Shown here piece by piece: positions 1 to 9,024 of a stretch of 64,000 nt of DNA (its first letter is position 1; each line of letters begins with the position of its first letter). The notes below the pieces were generated by a model. The model was not told the origin of the DNA and did no database searches. It saw only the letters and a list, made by a program, of their open reading frames with translations. Position numbers and translations under genes: made by a program. The stretch comes from Dehalococcoidia bacterium. GTDB lineage: Bacteria; Chloroflexota; Dehalococcoidia; SZUA-161. The stretch is taken from positions 1 through 64,000 of the forward strand of contig JAUXAX010000003.1 in the NCBI GenBank assembly GCA_030619685.1, written 5' to 3'.

Positions 1-2
1 CG

Positions 3-1061
3 CTCGAGCAGGTTATACGGGAGATCAAGCCCCTGGATGAGGGGGCCATGGCTGTAGCGCGGGCTCGCCAGGACACCTTAACCAAGCCCCTGGGGAGTCT
101 GGGGAGGTTGGAGGAATTGTCGGTCAAAGTGGCAGGTATCAAGGGCGAGCCAATGCCAAGGCTATCTCGCAAGGCAATTGTGACGATGGCATCAGACCAC
201 GGAGTGGCGGCAGAAGGTGTAAGCGCCTATCCTCAAGAGGTCACGGCGCAGATGGTGCAGAATTTCCTTCGTGGTGGTGCAGGCATCAATGTCCTGGCAA
301 GGCATGTTGGAGCTCGTGTCATCGTTGTTGACATGGGGGTAGCATGTACCTTGGAGGCACACCCCGCTCTGGTCTCCATGAAAATAGCCTACGGAACTCA
401 GAACATGGCCCAGGGGCCTGCGATGACTCGCCAACAGGCGATCAACTCCGTCGAGGTGGGGCTGGAGATAGTGGAGAAGGAGGTGGAAAAGGGGTTGGAC
501 ATCATCGGCACCGGCGACATGGGTATCGGCAATACCACACCGAGCAGCGCCATCACCGCCGTGATCAGCGGCGAGCCGGTGGCCAAGGTCACAGGGCGAG
601 GTACTGGCCTTGATGACAAGCAATTAGCTATCAAGGCAGCGGTCATCGAAAGAGCGCTGAGAGTTAACCGACCTGATCCCAATGATCCCATCGATGTGCT
701 CTCCAAGGTTGGCGGTTTCGAGATCGGTGGTCTAAGTGGGGTTATCCTCGGGGCTGCAATGCACCGCATCCCAATTGTCATCGACGGCTTTATCTCCGGA
801 GCAGCCGCGCTTATCGCCGCTGGACTCTCACCAATGGTGCGTGATTATCTCATTGCGTCCCATATTTCGGTAGAGTGCGGACATAAAGCGATACTCGAAT
901 ACCTGGGATTGAGACCACTCCTGGACCTTGAGCTTCGGCTTGGTGAGGGCACAGGGGCGGCGCTGGGCATCTTTCTCGCTGAGGCTGCAGCCAGAGTGCT
1001 AACCGACATGGCCAGCTTTTCCGAGGCGGGAGTCTCCCAGGCTGAAGTTAGCGAAGATTGA
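3..1061 (+). CDS. cobT: Nicotinate-nucleotide-dimethylbenzimidazole phosphoribosyltransferase (5' end outside window)
   Basis: CobT transfers phosphoribose from nicotinate mononucleotide to a lower-ligand base such as DMB, giving the alpha-ribazole phosphate used for the cobalamin nucleotide loop. The frame is open from base 3, before the first Met at 48, and the upstream residues (LEQVIREIKPLDEGAM) fit CobT, so the gene starts outside the window. Family signatures are visible: TKPLGSLGRLE near the N-terminus, GDMGIGNTT in the middle, and SVECGHKAIL followed by LRLGEGTGAA at the C-terminus, which holds the catalytic Glu of the family. It is followed after 10 bases by cobS, in a salvage and transport operon. 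Identity is secure; only the true start is missing. Confidence 0.95.
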   Translation, partial: LEQVIREIKPLDEGAMAVARARQDTLTKPLGSLGRLEELSVKVAGIKGEPMPRLSRKAIVTMASDHGVAAEGVSAYPQEVTAQMVQNFLRGGAGINVLARHVGARVIVVDMGVACTLEAHPALVSMKIAYGTQNMAQGPAMTRQQAINSVEVGLEIVEKEVEKGLDIIGTGDMGIGNTTPSSAITAVISGEPVAKVTGRGTGLDDKQLAIKAAVIERALRVNRPDPNDPIDVLSKVGGFEIGGLSGVILGAAMHRIPIVIDGFISGAAALIAAGLSPMVRDYLIASHISVECGHKAILEYLGLRPLLDLELRLGEGTGAALGIFLAEAAARVLTDMASFSEAGVSQAEVSED

Positions 1062-1071
1062 GAGTTAGGGA

Positions 1072-1815
1072 TTGGGCTTACTAGCAGCATTTCAATTTCT
1101 GACAGCAATCCCTTTTGGGCGACGGGTCAACGCGCAGGAGACAGGTCGGTCTTTAGCCTATTTCCCTCTCGTAGGGCTGGTGATAGGAGGGCTCCTATTT
1201 GGTCTGGACCGGCTTCTGGGGTTAGCCTTCCCTTCAAATCTGGTCAACGTCGTGCTAATCATTGCCTTGATCATGGTCACCAGGGCGCTCCACCTGGACG
1301 GCTTTATCGATACATGTGACGGCCTAGCCGGTGGCCATTCGCCGAGGGCGAGACTGGAGATCATGCGTGATAGCCGAGTGGGAAGCTTCGGAGTGGCGGG
1401 GGCCATCTGCCTGATTCTGCTCAAGTATATTTCCCTGACTCTTCTGCCCGAAGGGCAGAGGCTAGCAGCACTTATACTTATGCCAGCGATCGCTCGCTGG
1501 ACAGTAGTCTACGCGGTTTTTGCATATCCCTATGCCAGAAAGGAACAAGGACTGGGGCTAAGCTTCAAGGAGGGAGCGAATTGGCCCAGGGTGACCATAG
1601 CCACAGCAATCACACTGGCTTCATGTTTAGGCCTGATGTGGCTTGAGGGGCTGGCTGTGATGGCCAGCGCCTGGCTTATTGCATTGCTAATGTCAATCTA
1701 CCTCAGCAGGAAACTTGGAGGGCTCACCGGCGACACCTACGGTGCAATCGATGAAGTGGTCGAGGTTGCGGTCTTGATTCTGATTCCCCTCATAACCTGG
1801 AGTTATGGCATATGA
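1072..1815 (+). CDS. cobS: Adenosylcobinamide-GDP ribazoletransferase (cobalamin synthase)
   Basis: CobS is the membrane enzyme that joins adenosylcobinamide-GDP to alpha-ribazole (phosphate), the last assembly step of the nucleotide loop. The 247 residues are mostly hydrophobic with six or seven membrane spans. The family motif DGFIDTCDGLAGG (about residues 79-91) is present, with acidic residues that bind Mg. The start is a TTG shortly after the cobT stop; no better ATG is visible. The stop overlaps the ATG of cobU in an ATGA, so the two are translationally coupled. Length is normal for the family. Confidence 0.93.
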   Translation: MGLLAAFQFLTAIPFGRRVNAQETGRSLAYFPLVGLVIGGLLFGLDRLLGLAFPSNLVNVVLIIALIMVTRALHLDGFIDTCDGLAGGHSPRARLEIMRDSRVGSFGVAGAICLILLKYISLTLLPEGQRLAALILMPAIARWTVVYAVFAYPYARKEQGLGLSFKEGANWPRVTIATAITLASCLGLMWLEGLAVMASAWLIALLMSIYLSRKLGGLTGDTYGAIDEVVEVAVLILIPLITWSYGI

Positions 1816-2387
1816 GTGTGAGATTCATTCTAGGTGGGGCTAGGAGCGGGAAAAGCCGCTACGCCCAGGAACTCGCTGCCAGGCTTGGCCGAAGGGTACT
1901 CTATGTGGCTACGGCGGAGGCTCTTGATGAGGAGATGAATTCCCGCATCCAGGCGCACAAGAAGTCGAGGCCTGCCACCTGGAAAACCCTGGAGGCTCAG
2001 ACCGATGTTGCTAAAGCCATAAGCAGCGAAATCGGCGACGCCGAGGTCGTCGTCCTCGACTGCCTCACGCTTCTCATCTCTAACCTTATGGGTAAAGACA
2101 GTGCCGATATTGAGGCAGGGGAGAAAAAGGTGACCGCTGAGCTGGAAAGCCTTATCTCCTTTATGGAAGCCGCCCCGTCCCATTTCATCATCGTCTCCAA
2201 CGAAGTGAGCCTGGGCCTGGTGCCATCCAATCCCCTGGGGCGGGCCTACCGTGACATTCTGGGCCTGGCAAACCAGATGCTCGCCCAGCACGCCGACGAG
2301 GTCTATTTCATGGTCGCTGGTATCCCCATTTCACTGAAAGGGAGGACATGTTCCAGTGAAGGTGGCTTGTCTCTGGAGCGGGGGTAA
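1812..2387 (+). CDS. cobU: Adenosylcobinamide kinase / adenosylcobinamide-phosphate guanylyltransferase
   Basis: CobU phosphorylates adenosylcobinamide and transfers GMP to it, supplying the AdoCbi-GDP used by CobS. The P-loop GGARSGKS lies near residue 8, and NEVSLGLVPSNPLGRAYRD is the typical C-terminal half motif. The 191-residue protein ends with a short tail (after GIPISLKG) that overlaps the next gene by 32 bases. The gene overlaps cobS by 4 bases. With cobT and cobS it forms the complete late salvage branch from imported cobinamide. No early corrin-ring genes are seen here, which fits a scavenging lifestyle, though they could lie elsewhere. Confidence 0.93.
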   Translation: MSVRFILGGARSGKSRYAQELAARLGRRVLYVATAEALDEEMNSRIQAHKKSRPATWKTLEAQTDVAKAISSEIGDAEVVVLDCLTLLISNLMGKDSADIEAGEKKVTAELESLISFMEAAPSHFIIVSNEVSLGLVPSNPLGRAYRDILGLANQMLAQHADEVYFMVAGIPISLKGRTCSSEGGLSLERG

Positions 2388-3051
2388 GGATAGCTGCTTT
2401 GCTTGCCACAAGGCGATAGCTGAGGGGCTTGACGTCTGCCACTTGGTCAACTTCATATCGGCCGAGTCTGGCCGAGGCTCATTCCATGGGGTAAGACGCG
2501 AACTGGTGTGCATGCAATCGGAAGCGGTGGGAATCCCCATAATTCAGCGGGAGACCACCCAGGAGACTTATGAAAAGGTATATAGAGGGGTGATGCAAGA
2601 GCTTCGCGGGATGGGGATCGATGGCCTGGTCACTGGGGACATGGATCTGGTTGAGCATCAGAGGTGGGTAGAAGGCATCTGCAGCGAGTTTGGCCTTAGG
2701 GCTGTGATGCCTCTTTGGGGACTCGGGCCGGAGGAGATCCTCAGGGGATTCATAGATGAGGGTTTTGAGGCAATTGTAGTTTGCCTCAAGGCCGATCTCT
2801 TCGACGAGAAATGGCTCGGGCGCAAGATAGATGAACAATTCATAACCGATCTCCGGGATTTTCGCCAGAACCCCAGTTTCCATATCTGCGGCGAAAATGG
2901 AGAATACCATACGTTTGTAGTCGATGGCCCCATCTTCCAAAAGCACATCTCTCTAACCCATGGTGACAAGGTGTGGAGAGAGGGCTTCGGATTCTTTGAT
3001 ATCGACGAGGCGAAACTGACCCAAAAGGCTATGGGGAATGAGAACGCGTAA
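2356..3051 (+). CDS. DUF71/COG2102 (Dph6-like) ATP-binding protein in a B12 salvage operon
   Basis: This 231-residue protein has the PP-loop signature SGGKDSCFA near residue 8 and the family C-terminal motif GENGEYHTFVVDGPIF (about residues 182-197). The eukaryotic relative Dph6 amidates diphthine, but bacteria lack diphthamide. A published comparative-genomics proposal assigns one DUF71 subgroup to B12 salvage, possibly as an amide-forming enzyme. Its position between cobU and btuCD supports that reading, but the exact substrate is unknown. The start is GTG at 2356, with GGAGG at 2341, so it overlaps cobU. The stop overlaps the start of btuC. Confidence 0.8.
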   Translation: MKVACLWSGGKDSCFACHKAIAEGLDVCHLVNFISAESGRGSFHGVRRELVCMQSEAVGIPIIQRETTQETYEKVYRGVMQELRGMGIDGLVTGDMDLVEHQRWVEGICSEFGLRAVMPLWGLGPEEILRGFIDEGFEAIVVCLKADLFDEKWLGRKIDEQFITDLRDFRQNPSFHICGENGEYHTFVVDGPIFQKHISLTHGDKVWREGFGFFDIDEAKLTQKAMGNENA

Positions 3052-4084
3052 TCGAGTGGTGGCGGTCTTGGGCGTGTTGACTCTGGCACTGGTGGGAGCA
3101 ATGCTCCTTGCTTGTGCCGTGGGGGCGGTCTCGATCCCGCCACTGGACATCGTGAAAATGACTCTGAACAAGCTTCCCTTCTTCGATTTTCAGCCCACCT
3201 GGCAACTGAGTGATGAGACCATCATCTTCCAGATCAGATTGATCCGGGTGGTTGCCGGTGCGCTGGTGGGGGCAGCTCTAGCTACCGCTGGCGTGCTTTT
3301 TCAGGGGCTGTTGCGCAATCCAATGGCTGACCCCTACATTATTGGGACATCGGCGGGAGGTGCGCTCGGAGCCACCCTGGCCATGATGGTGCCCGTCGGG
3401 ATTACTTTCGTAGGCTTTGGCCTGGTGCCGCTCGGTGCCTTTTGTGGTGCCTTGGTCACAGTCTTACTGGTGTACAATTTGGCCAGGGTGGGAGGAAAGA
3501 CACCTGTCGTTAGCATGCTACTCGCCGGCTTTGTAGTGAGCGCTATGCTGGCAGCGGTGATGAGCCTCCTGATCATTATTAGCGATATCCTGCAGCTCAA
3601 ACTTCACTCCGTCTTCTTCTTCCTCATGGGCAGTATATCCGTGCAGGACTGGAGCCAGATAGCGGTAATTGCGCCTCTGATCCTGGGTGGGATCGTTTTA
3701 GCCCTATTCTTTGCCTTCCATCTCAATGCCTTCTCCCTGGGTGAGGAGGGAGCCGCTTATCTGGGCATCGATGTTGAGCGAGAGAAGATCCTCATCCTGG
3801 CTTTGGGCTCACTGCTAACAGCCTGCGCCGTTTCCTTGAGCGGGCTTGTCGGCTTCGTTGGACTGGTGGTGCCCCACGGAGTGAGGCTAGTGCTGGGCCC
3901 AGGCCATCGCCTGCTGCTGCCGGCAGCAGCGTTGGCGGGCGCCGCTTTCCTGGTAATCGCTGACACCCTTGCCCGAACCTTGCTTGCTCCCACGGAGATC
4001 CCTGTTGGCATTTTCACCGCTCTCATCGGCGCACCGTTCTTTATCTTCCTGCTCAGACGCACCAGGAGGGAGTATGCATTCTAA
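3038..4084 (+). CDS. btuC: Corrinoid/iron-siderophore ABC transporter permease (FecCD family)
   Basis: This is a 348-residue polytopic inner membrane permease with about ten hydrophobic spans. FecCD-family signatures are visible: RLIRVVAGALVGAALATAG followed by FQGLLRNPMADPYIIG, and GLVGFVGLVVPH in the C-terminal half, where the permease contacts the ATPase. FecCD permeases move B12, haem or siderophores; corrinoid is the best guess because the gene lies between cobU/DUF71 and an ATPase in a B12 operon. No substrate-binding protein (BtuF) is encoded in the visible part and it may lie upstream of the window. ATG at 3038 overlaps the upstream gene by 14 bases. Confidence 0.88.
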   Translation: MRTRNRVVAVLGVLTLALVGAMLLACAVGAVSIPPLDIVKMTLNKLPFFDFQPTWQLSDETIIFQIRLIRVVAGALVGAALATAGVLFQGLLRNPMADPYIIGTSAGGALGATLAMMVPVGITFVGFGLVPLGAFCGALVTVLLVYNLARVGGKTPVVSMLLAGFVVSAMLAAVMSLLIIISDILQLKLHSVFFFLMGSISVQDWSQIAVIAPLILGGIVLALFFAFHLNAFSLGEEGAAYLGIDVEREKILILALGSLLTACAVSLSGLVGFVGLVVPHGVRLVLGPGHRLLLPAAALAGAAFLVIADTLARTLLAPTEIPVGIFTALIGAPFFIFLLRRTRREYAF

Positions 4085-4880
4085 GTCAAGTGGGCTGTCC
4101 CTGCGGAAAGTCTCTTTTTCCTACTTCAATGGCTTTGCACTACAAGCTATCGATTTGACGATAGCCTCTGGAGAGATGGTGGGCTTGCTTGGTCCCAACG
4201 GTTGCGGCAAGACGACGCTACTGAAGCTTGCCAGCGGTGTACTGTCCCCGGCGCAGGGAGAGGTATTGCTGGAAGAAGTAAAGTTGAAGAAGCTATCCAG
4301 AAAGCAGGTAGCACAGAGGGTAGCAGTGGTGCCGCAGCATTTTCACATCCCGTTTGCCTTTAGGGTTACCGAGGTGGTGATGCTAGGGCGAACCCCCTTT
4401 GCCAGTGGCCTCTCCGGGGAAACCAAAAGGGATTGGGATGTAACCGCGAGCGCTCTGAAACTTGTCGGCATTGATAAACTGGGCAGACGCCATTTCAATG
4501 ATCTCAGCGGAGGAGAGCGACAAAAGGTGATCCTGGCTATGGCTCTTGCTCAGGAACCTGAAGTTCTGCTCCTCGACGAGCCTACAGCCCATCTTGACAT
4601 AAACCATCAGGTCGAGATACTTGAACTGGCCAGGAGCCTTAACAGAGAGCAGGGTGTTACCGTTATCGCCGCCATGCATGACTTGAACCTGGCTTCACTC
4701 TTCTTTGACCGCCTGATTCTGCTCAAAGAAGGGACCATATTCGCCGATGGCTCGCCCCGAGAGGTGTTGACCGAAAGGAATATAAAGGATGTCTTCTCGG
4801 CTTCAGTGAGAGTCAGCCCGCACCCAGTCACCTCCGTTCCTCATGTAGTTCTCCTCCCCAAAGAAACTCAAGAGAGCTGA
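4074..4880 (+). CDS. btuD: Corrinoid ABC transporter ATP-binding protein
   Basis: This ATPase powers the FecCD permease encoded just before it. Walker A is GPNGCGKTT, the signature motif is LSGGERQKV, Walker B is VLLLDEPTAHLD, and the switch His follows in AAMHDLNLA. The start is ATG 4074, inside the end of btuC and preceded by GGAGGG. A longer frame from 3969 exists but would overlap btuC by over 100 bases. The 268-residue length is usual for BtuD/FecE proteins. It is the last gene of the corrinoid operon; nothing on this strand follows for 300 bases. Confidence 0.9.
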   Translation: MHSKSSGLSLRKVSFSYFNGFALQAIDLTIASGEMVGLLGPNGCGKTTLLKLASGVLSPAQGEVLLEEVKLKKLSRKQVAQRVAVVPQHFHIPFAFRVTEVVMLGRTPFASGLSGETKRDWDVTASALKLVGIDKLGRRHFNDLSGGERQKVILAMALAQEPEVLLLDEPTAHLDINHQVEILELARSLNREQGVTVIAAMHDLNLASLFFDRLILLKEGTIFADGSPREVLTERNIKDVFSASVRVSPHPVTSVPHVVLLPKETQES

Positions 4881-5183
4881 CCACTGGCTAACTCTATGCG
4901 TTCCAAGTCTCTTTAGTCCTGCCCTCAGCCTGCTAGGCTTTGTTTGAAGGTCCTTGAATCAAGGTTCGCTACTCTCTGCAGACGATACCTTGTCGTCCTG
5001 AGGGAGCGAGAGCAAGGCTTGAAAGTGTCCATTAGCCATATCCTATCATGGTGTCCCATTTTGCTGGCGTCGGATGGTGGTGGTGCTGTAGACTTTTTGT
5101 GGTATTATACTTATCGAAAGTGAACACCAGGGGCTGTGTTGTTGGGGGGACTTGGAGGGGGTAGGTAAACAAGAGAGGACAAA
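4881..5183. other. Intergenic region after btuD
   Basis: About 300 bases without a convincing gene. A TATACT box at 5106-5111 could serve the small membrane protein at 5184, but no good -35 box stands in front of it. No strong terminator hairpin was found after btuD. Confidence 0.4.
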
Positions 5184-5501
5184 ATGAGAGGTTTCGGTCT
5201 GTTTCTGTGCATTGTCGGCGTTTTTATCGTTGCTGGGGGCATCATCGCGTACTTCGGAGATAGCGAAGGCTTAGGCATTGCAGGCATGGTGGTTGGTGCG
5301 TGTTTTTTGGGGATCGGGGTTATGATCTTTCTGACCGATTTCATACTGCGGCCCTTCAGACGTGGCGCTAAGCTGACGATACGTTTTAGGTTCTTCAAAA
5401 TAAGACTGATGATACATGGTGAAATGGGAAGCCCCGAAGGTGAGGAGGAGTGGCTTGAAGAGGGGATAGAGGAGCCCCCACTAAGCCGCTGGGCTGAATG
5501 A
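5184..5501 (+). CDS. Small membrane protein of unknown function
   Basis: This 105-residue protein is not recognised. Two hydrophobic helices (about residues 4-23 and 31-52) are joined by a short loop, then comes a basic stretch (RPFRRGAKLTIRFRFF) and an acidic tail rich in Glu. ATG 5184 is preceded by GAGGAC. It stands alone between the corrinoid operon and the tRNA-Sec gene and shows no obvious link to either. Confidence 0.6.
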   Translation: MRGFGLFLCIVGVFIVAGGIIAYFGDSEGLGIAGMVVGACFLGIGVMIFLTDFILRPFRRGAKLTIRFRFFKIRLMIHGEMGSPEGEEEWLEEGIEEPPLSRWAE

Positions 5502-5584
5502 AGCATAAACAGTGTCTACATAAAACATGTAGGATTTGCGCTGAGGAGCGTGGTTGATTTATACTAGTTTAGCCTGGACTGAAG

Positions 5585-5681
5585 GGGAGCGACCGGGTCC
5601 CGGTGGGCCTCGCGGGCTTCAAACCCGTTGTGGGGCATTAACAGTGTCCTTGGTGGGTTCGACTCCCATTCGCTCCCGCCA
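5585..5681 (+). tRNA. selC: Selenocysteine tRNA (anticodon TCA)
   Basis: The 5' strand GGGAGCGA (5585-5592) pairs perfectly with TCGCTCCC (5670-5677), an 8-bp acceptor stem typical of bacterial tRNA-Sec. The anticodon loop CTTCAAA carries TCA on a GCGGG/CCCGT stem. A long variable arm follows, then a T arm with loop TTCGACT, discriminator G and encoded CCA. It lies tail to tail with selB (12 bases apart) and beside selA, so the whole Sec insertion system is clustered. It reads the TGA codons proposed for fdoG and the selW-like gene. Confidence 0.95.
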
Positions 5682-5692
5682 TTTAGGGGCTT

Positions 5693-7558
5693 TTAAGGGC
5701 TTCCTGTCCCGAGGACTCGTTCGTCACCTGTACGGCGGGTGATCTTCTCCTGGTCTAGATATTCCAACAGAGCCTGGGCATACTTGCGGCTGGTGTTGAG
5801 TAGATCCCGCGTCTCAGCCAAGGTCACCTTGCCATGCGCTTTGATATGGTCAATGATTCTTCTAACCATTTCATCGTAGGCGGAGGCGGCAAACACCACG
5901 CTGTCGCTTACCTTGACCACGCGGCGCTGTTTAACGAGTAGATTGAGCAACTCGGGATCGGGCATAAGGTCTGCAGGCGGAGCATATGGGTTTTGAGCCA
6001 GAGAATTGAGGAAGGCATCGATTCTCGCCTGCTGATCCTTGGTAAGCTTGATTTGATGAGTGGGAAGGCGAACAGTCGCCCCTTCTTCGATGATAATACC
6101 TTCATCGAGCAGCCTGTGCAGGGTGGTGGTGACGGAGGTGGGGGGTAACTTTAGCTTGCTGGCCAGTTCCCCTCGGGGCATGCCGGGGCGAGCAGGGAAT
6201 CTTCGGTGGTAGTCCTGCACTATGGCTGTCACTGTTTCCAGCAAATGCTCCCAGCCAAGGGCAGTAAAGAGAAGACGATGTTCTCCTGCGCCGACATCCA
6301 CCGCCATCTTATCTTGGATTAGGTTTTCTATTGCTCCCTCTGCCTCTTTGGCGGGGAGACCGCAATTCAGCAGGAGTTTTCCTATCTCCTGGGGTTGGCT
6401 TGCTTCCAAAGTCGCTGCCACGATCTCCTGTGCTGTGCCTTTCTCCTTAGTAATCAGGCTCTGGATGACAGCGGGACGATAGCGACGATATCGCTTGGTG
6501 TGGGGTTCGATGACCTCGCCACCGCCTAAGGTGTCCTGTGGGGAGCGGATTATGAAGCGATCACCTTTGACCACCGCCACTGGCCCAGTAAGTGCCAGTT
6601 GAGCCCAGGTGCTTTCGCCGGGCCCCAATTCGCCGTTCTCCAGCAGACGAACCCTGGCCATTGCCTCGCTGGCCCCGGTGTGAAAGCTAACGGTAGCGTT
6701 GTAGCGAAGAGGGCGTTGAACGGTAGGGAGCAGGCGAAGCTTGGCGGTTAACATTGTGGTGGGAGCTAGCCAGCCGGGCTTGGTGAGCACATCCCCACGT
6801 TTCAACTGTGAGGTGGCGACACCGGTTAGGTTGGCTGCGACGCGGCTGCCAGGGGTGGCAGTATCGAAGCGAGTCTTATGTGTCTGCAAACCCCGCAGGC
6901 GCGATTTCAAGCCAGAGGGGATGATTTCCACTTCTTGCCCCACTCGCAGCGAGCCATCGATCAATGTCCCGGTGACCACGGTTCCCGAGCCAGCTATTGT
7001 AAAGACCCGGTCTATGAGAAGCCGTGGTCTGCCAGTGTCCACTCTGGGTTGAGTGGAGCTTAGAAGCTGATCGATGGCGGAAACTAGTTCGGGCAAGCCT
7101 TCACCTGTTGCCGCGGAAACGGCGACGATAGGAGCCTCAGACAATGTAGTAGAACTTACTAGCTCCTCCACCTCCATGGTAACTAGGCTCAACAAGTCTT
7201 CGTCTACCAGGTCCTTCTTGGTGATGGCTACGATTCCTTTCCCTACGCCGAGCAGATCGAGAATGTCCAGGTGTTCCTTGGTTTGAGGCATCACCCCTTC
7301 GTTGGCGGCAACGATGAGCAGAGCTAGGTCGATTCCACCCACTCCAGCTAGCATGTTCTTTATAAAGTGCTCGTGCCCGGGGACATCGACAATACCCACT
7401 TCTTGCCCGCTGGGCAGCCTCAGCCAGGCGAAGCCGAGGTCGATGGTCATGCCCCGCTCCTTCTCCTCGCGCAGCCGGTCGGGGTCTATCCCTGTCAGGG
7501 CGTGCACCAATACCGACTTGCCGTGATCTACATGACCTGCAGTGCCGAGTACAAACAC
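5693..7558 (-). CDS. selB: Selenocysteine-specific translation elongation factor
   Basis: SelB carries Sec-tRNA to the ribosome and binds the SECIS hairpin of selenoprotein mRNAs. The 621-residue protein starts with a GTPase domain (GHVDHGKS near residue 8, DVPGHEHF near 60, TKKD near 114), then EF-Tu-like domains 2 and 3, and ends with winged-helix repeats (about residues 380-621) that contact SECIS. Length is normal. It is the distal gene after selA, 56 bases away and on the same strand, probably one operon. It should recognise the hairpins at 16644-16687 and 36079-36094. Confidence 0.95.
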   Translation of the reverse strand: MFVLGTAGHVDHGKSVLVHALTGIDPDRLREEKERGMTIDLGFAWLRLPSGQEVGIVDVPGHEHFIKNMLAGVGGIDLALLIVAANEGVMPQTKEHLDILDLLGVGKGIVAITKKDLVDEDLLSLVTMEVEELVSSTTLSEAPIVAVSAATGEGLPELVSAIDQLLSSTQPRVDTGRPRLLIDRVFTIAGSGTVVTGTLIDGSLRVGQEVEIIPSGLKSRLRGLQTHKTRFDTATPGSRVAANLTGVATSQLKRGDVLTKPGWLAPTTMLTAKLRLLPTVQRPLRYNATVSFHTGASEAMARVRLLENGELGPGESTWAQLALTGPVAVVKGDRFIIRSPQDTLGGGEVIEPHTKRYRRYRPAVIQSLITKEKGTAQEIVAATLEASQPQEIGKLLLNCGLPAKEAEGAIENLIQDKMAVDVGAGEHRLLFTALGWEHLLETVTAIVQDYHRRFPARPGMPRGELASKLKLPPTSVTTTLHRLLDEGIIIEEGATVRLPTHQIKLTKDQQARIDAFLNSLAQNPYAPPADLMPDPELLNLLVKQRRVVKVSDSVVFAASAYDEMVRRIIDHIKAHGKVTLAETRDLLNTSRKYAQALLEYLDQEKITRRTGDERVLGTGSP

Positions 7559-7614
7559 GTGATTCTCCCTTTGGTTAAAGTCACTGCGCGAAAGAGTTAG
7601 ATGCCCCCAAAGCG

Positions 7615-9024
7615 CTAGTTACGCTGCAAGCTGGCTACCGCGCTGCGAAGCGCCTGGAGAACAACCTGGTCCTCTTCGGGAAGGACGGAGCGTGGGTCGA
7701 GGAGCAAAACGTTTCCACTAAGGCGCCCCACGATAGGAGGCTCCTGTGTTCTGAGTCTCTGAGCCAATACCTGTGCTATGTTTTGCTCCCTTTTCTTAGT
7801 CTGTTTGCCAACAGCGACAAGCCTGGTGGGCAAGGTGCCCCCAGGCAAGCTGCCGCCTCCTACCATGCTCTCTCCTTCTATTACCCGGGCTAGGTCACCG
7901 AGCGCTTGGGCCCAATGTGCGGCTCGCTTCTCCATCTCATCGAGTGGGGCGGATATCATGCGCCACACCGGGATGTTGTTTACCGCTTCACCCTTCAGGT
8001 AAGGAACCAGTGTAGCGGTCAAGCCAGCCAGCCTTGTTTTGTCGATGCGTACCGCCCGGGCCAGGGGATGCTTTTTCAGCTTATCAACGAGGTGCTTCTT
8101 GCCGACTATGATCCCTGCCTGAGGGCCTCCCACAAGCTTGTCCCCGGAAAAGAAGGCTAGGCCGACGCCAAGTGAGATGCTTTGTTGCACTGTAGGCTCT
8201 GGGTCGAGCCCAAACTCGGTGGTGTCCAGAAAGCAGCCGCTACCCAGATCATCGAACACAGGCAGGTCATATTGGTTGCCTAGTGCCACCAGCTCCTCAA
8301 GTGGGACACTATGTGTAAACCCCATTATCTTGAAGTTGCTGGAGTGAACTCGCAGTAGCGCTGCTGTTCGCGGGCTGATCGCCTGTTCAAAATCCTGGGC
8401 ATAGGTAGAATTGGTGGTCCCCACCTCTACCAGCTTCGCCCCACTTTGTTTCATTACCTCCGGGATACGGAAGCCGCCGCCGATCTCCACCGCTTGGCCT
8501 CGGGAGACGATTACCTCCCTCCTTTTGGCGAGGGCGGTAAGGGCTAGTAGCACTGCAGAGGCATTGTTGTTCACCACCAGCGCGGCCCCGGCTCCCGTTA
8601 GCTGACACAAGACCTGTTCGATTTGGGTGTTGCGAGAGCCCCTCATTCCAGTGTCAAGGTCGAACTCAAGGTTGCAGTAACCCTTGCTCGCCAGTTCCAT
8701 AGCTGCAATTGCCTCTTTGCTGAGGGGTGCACGCCCCAGGTTAGTATGAAGTATGACACCTGAGGCGTTTATGACAGGGCGTGGGCTGGGAGATGCCAGC
8801 GTCCGTGCCCGGGCGCAAACTGATTCCACGATCTCATCGATGGAAGGGCACGGATTACCGAGGGCGATCGAGACTCGGTCCCATTCTAGATGTTGGCGAA
8901 TCAGGTCTACTAGCAGATCATGGGGATATTCATCCCTGAGCTGCTTGACCATATCCTCAGACATTAGCCTGTCCACGCTGGGAAGGCCGCGAAATCTGTC
9001 TTCCATCCTATCCACGACAAACAT
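7615..9024 (-). CDS. selA: L-seryl-tRNA(Sec) selenium transferase
   Basis: SelA converts Ser-tRNA(Sec) to Sec-tRNA(Sec) with selenophosphate, using PLP. The 469-residue protein has the family pattern NASGVILHTNLGRAPLS in the first third and the PLP lysine in FFSGDKLVGGPQAG. It is read in the same direction as selB and probably co-transcribed with it. selD, the source of selenophosphate, is not in the window. ATG 9024 was chosen; a second in-frame ATG lies 6 codons in. Confidence 0.95.
   Translation of the reverse strand: MFVVDRMEDRFRGLPSVDRLMSEDMVKQLRDEYPHDLLVDLIRQHLEWDRVSIALGNPCPSIDEIVESVCARARTLASPSPRPVINASGVILHTNLGRAPLSKEAIAAMELASKGYCNLEFDLDTGMRGSRNTQIEQVLCQLTGAGAALVVNNNASAVLLALTALAKRREVIVSRGQAVEIGGGFRIPEVMKQSGAKLVEVGTTNSTYAQDFEQAISPRTAALLRVHSSNFKIMGFTHSVPLEELVALGNQYDLPVFDDLGSGCFLDTTEFGLDPEPTVQQSISLGVGLAFFSGDKLVGGPQAGIIVGKKHLVDKLKKHPLARAVRIDKTRLAGLTATLVPYLKGEAVNNIPVWRMISAPLDEMEKRAAHWAQALGDLARVIEGESMVGGGSLPGGTLPTRLVAVGKQTKKREQNIAQVLAQRLRTQEPPIVGRLSGNVLLLDPRSVLPEEDQVVLQALRSAVASLQRN

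Noticed and set aside
1..47. Cobalamin riboswitch in front of cobT
   Set aside because: The frame is open from base 3 as part of cobT, so any leader lies outside the window.
3969..4073. N-terminal extension of btuD
   Set aside because: It overlaps the end of btuC by over 100 bases, is not typical of ABC ATPases and lacks a ribosome site; ATG 4074 follows GGAGGG.
5554..5742. A 62-codon frame over the tRNA-Sec gene
   Set aside because: It covers the tRNA and the end of selB; the tRNA structure explains the sequence.
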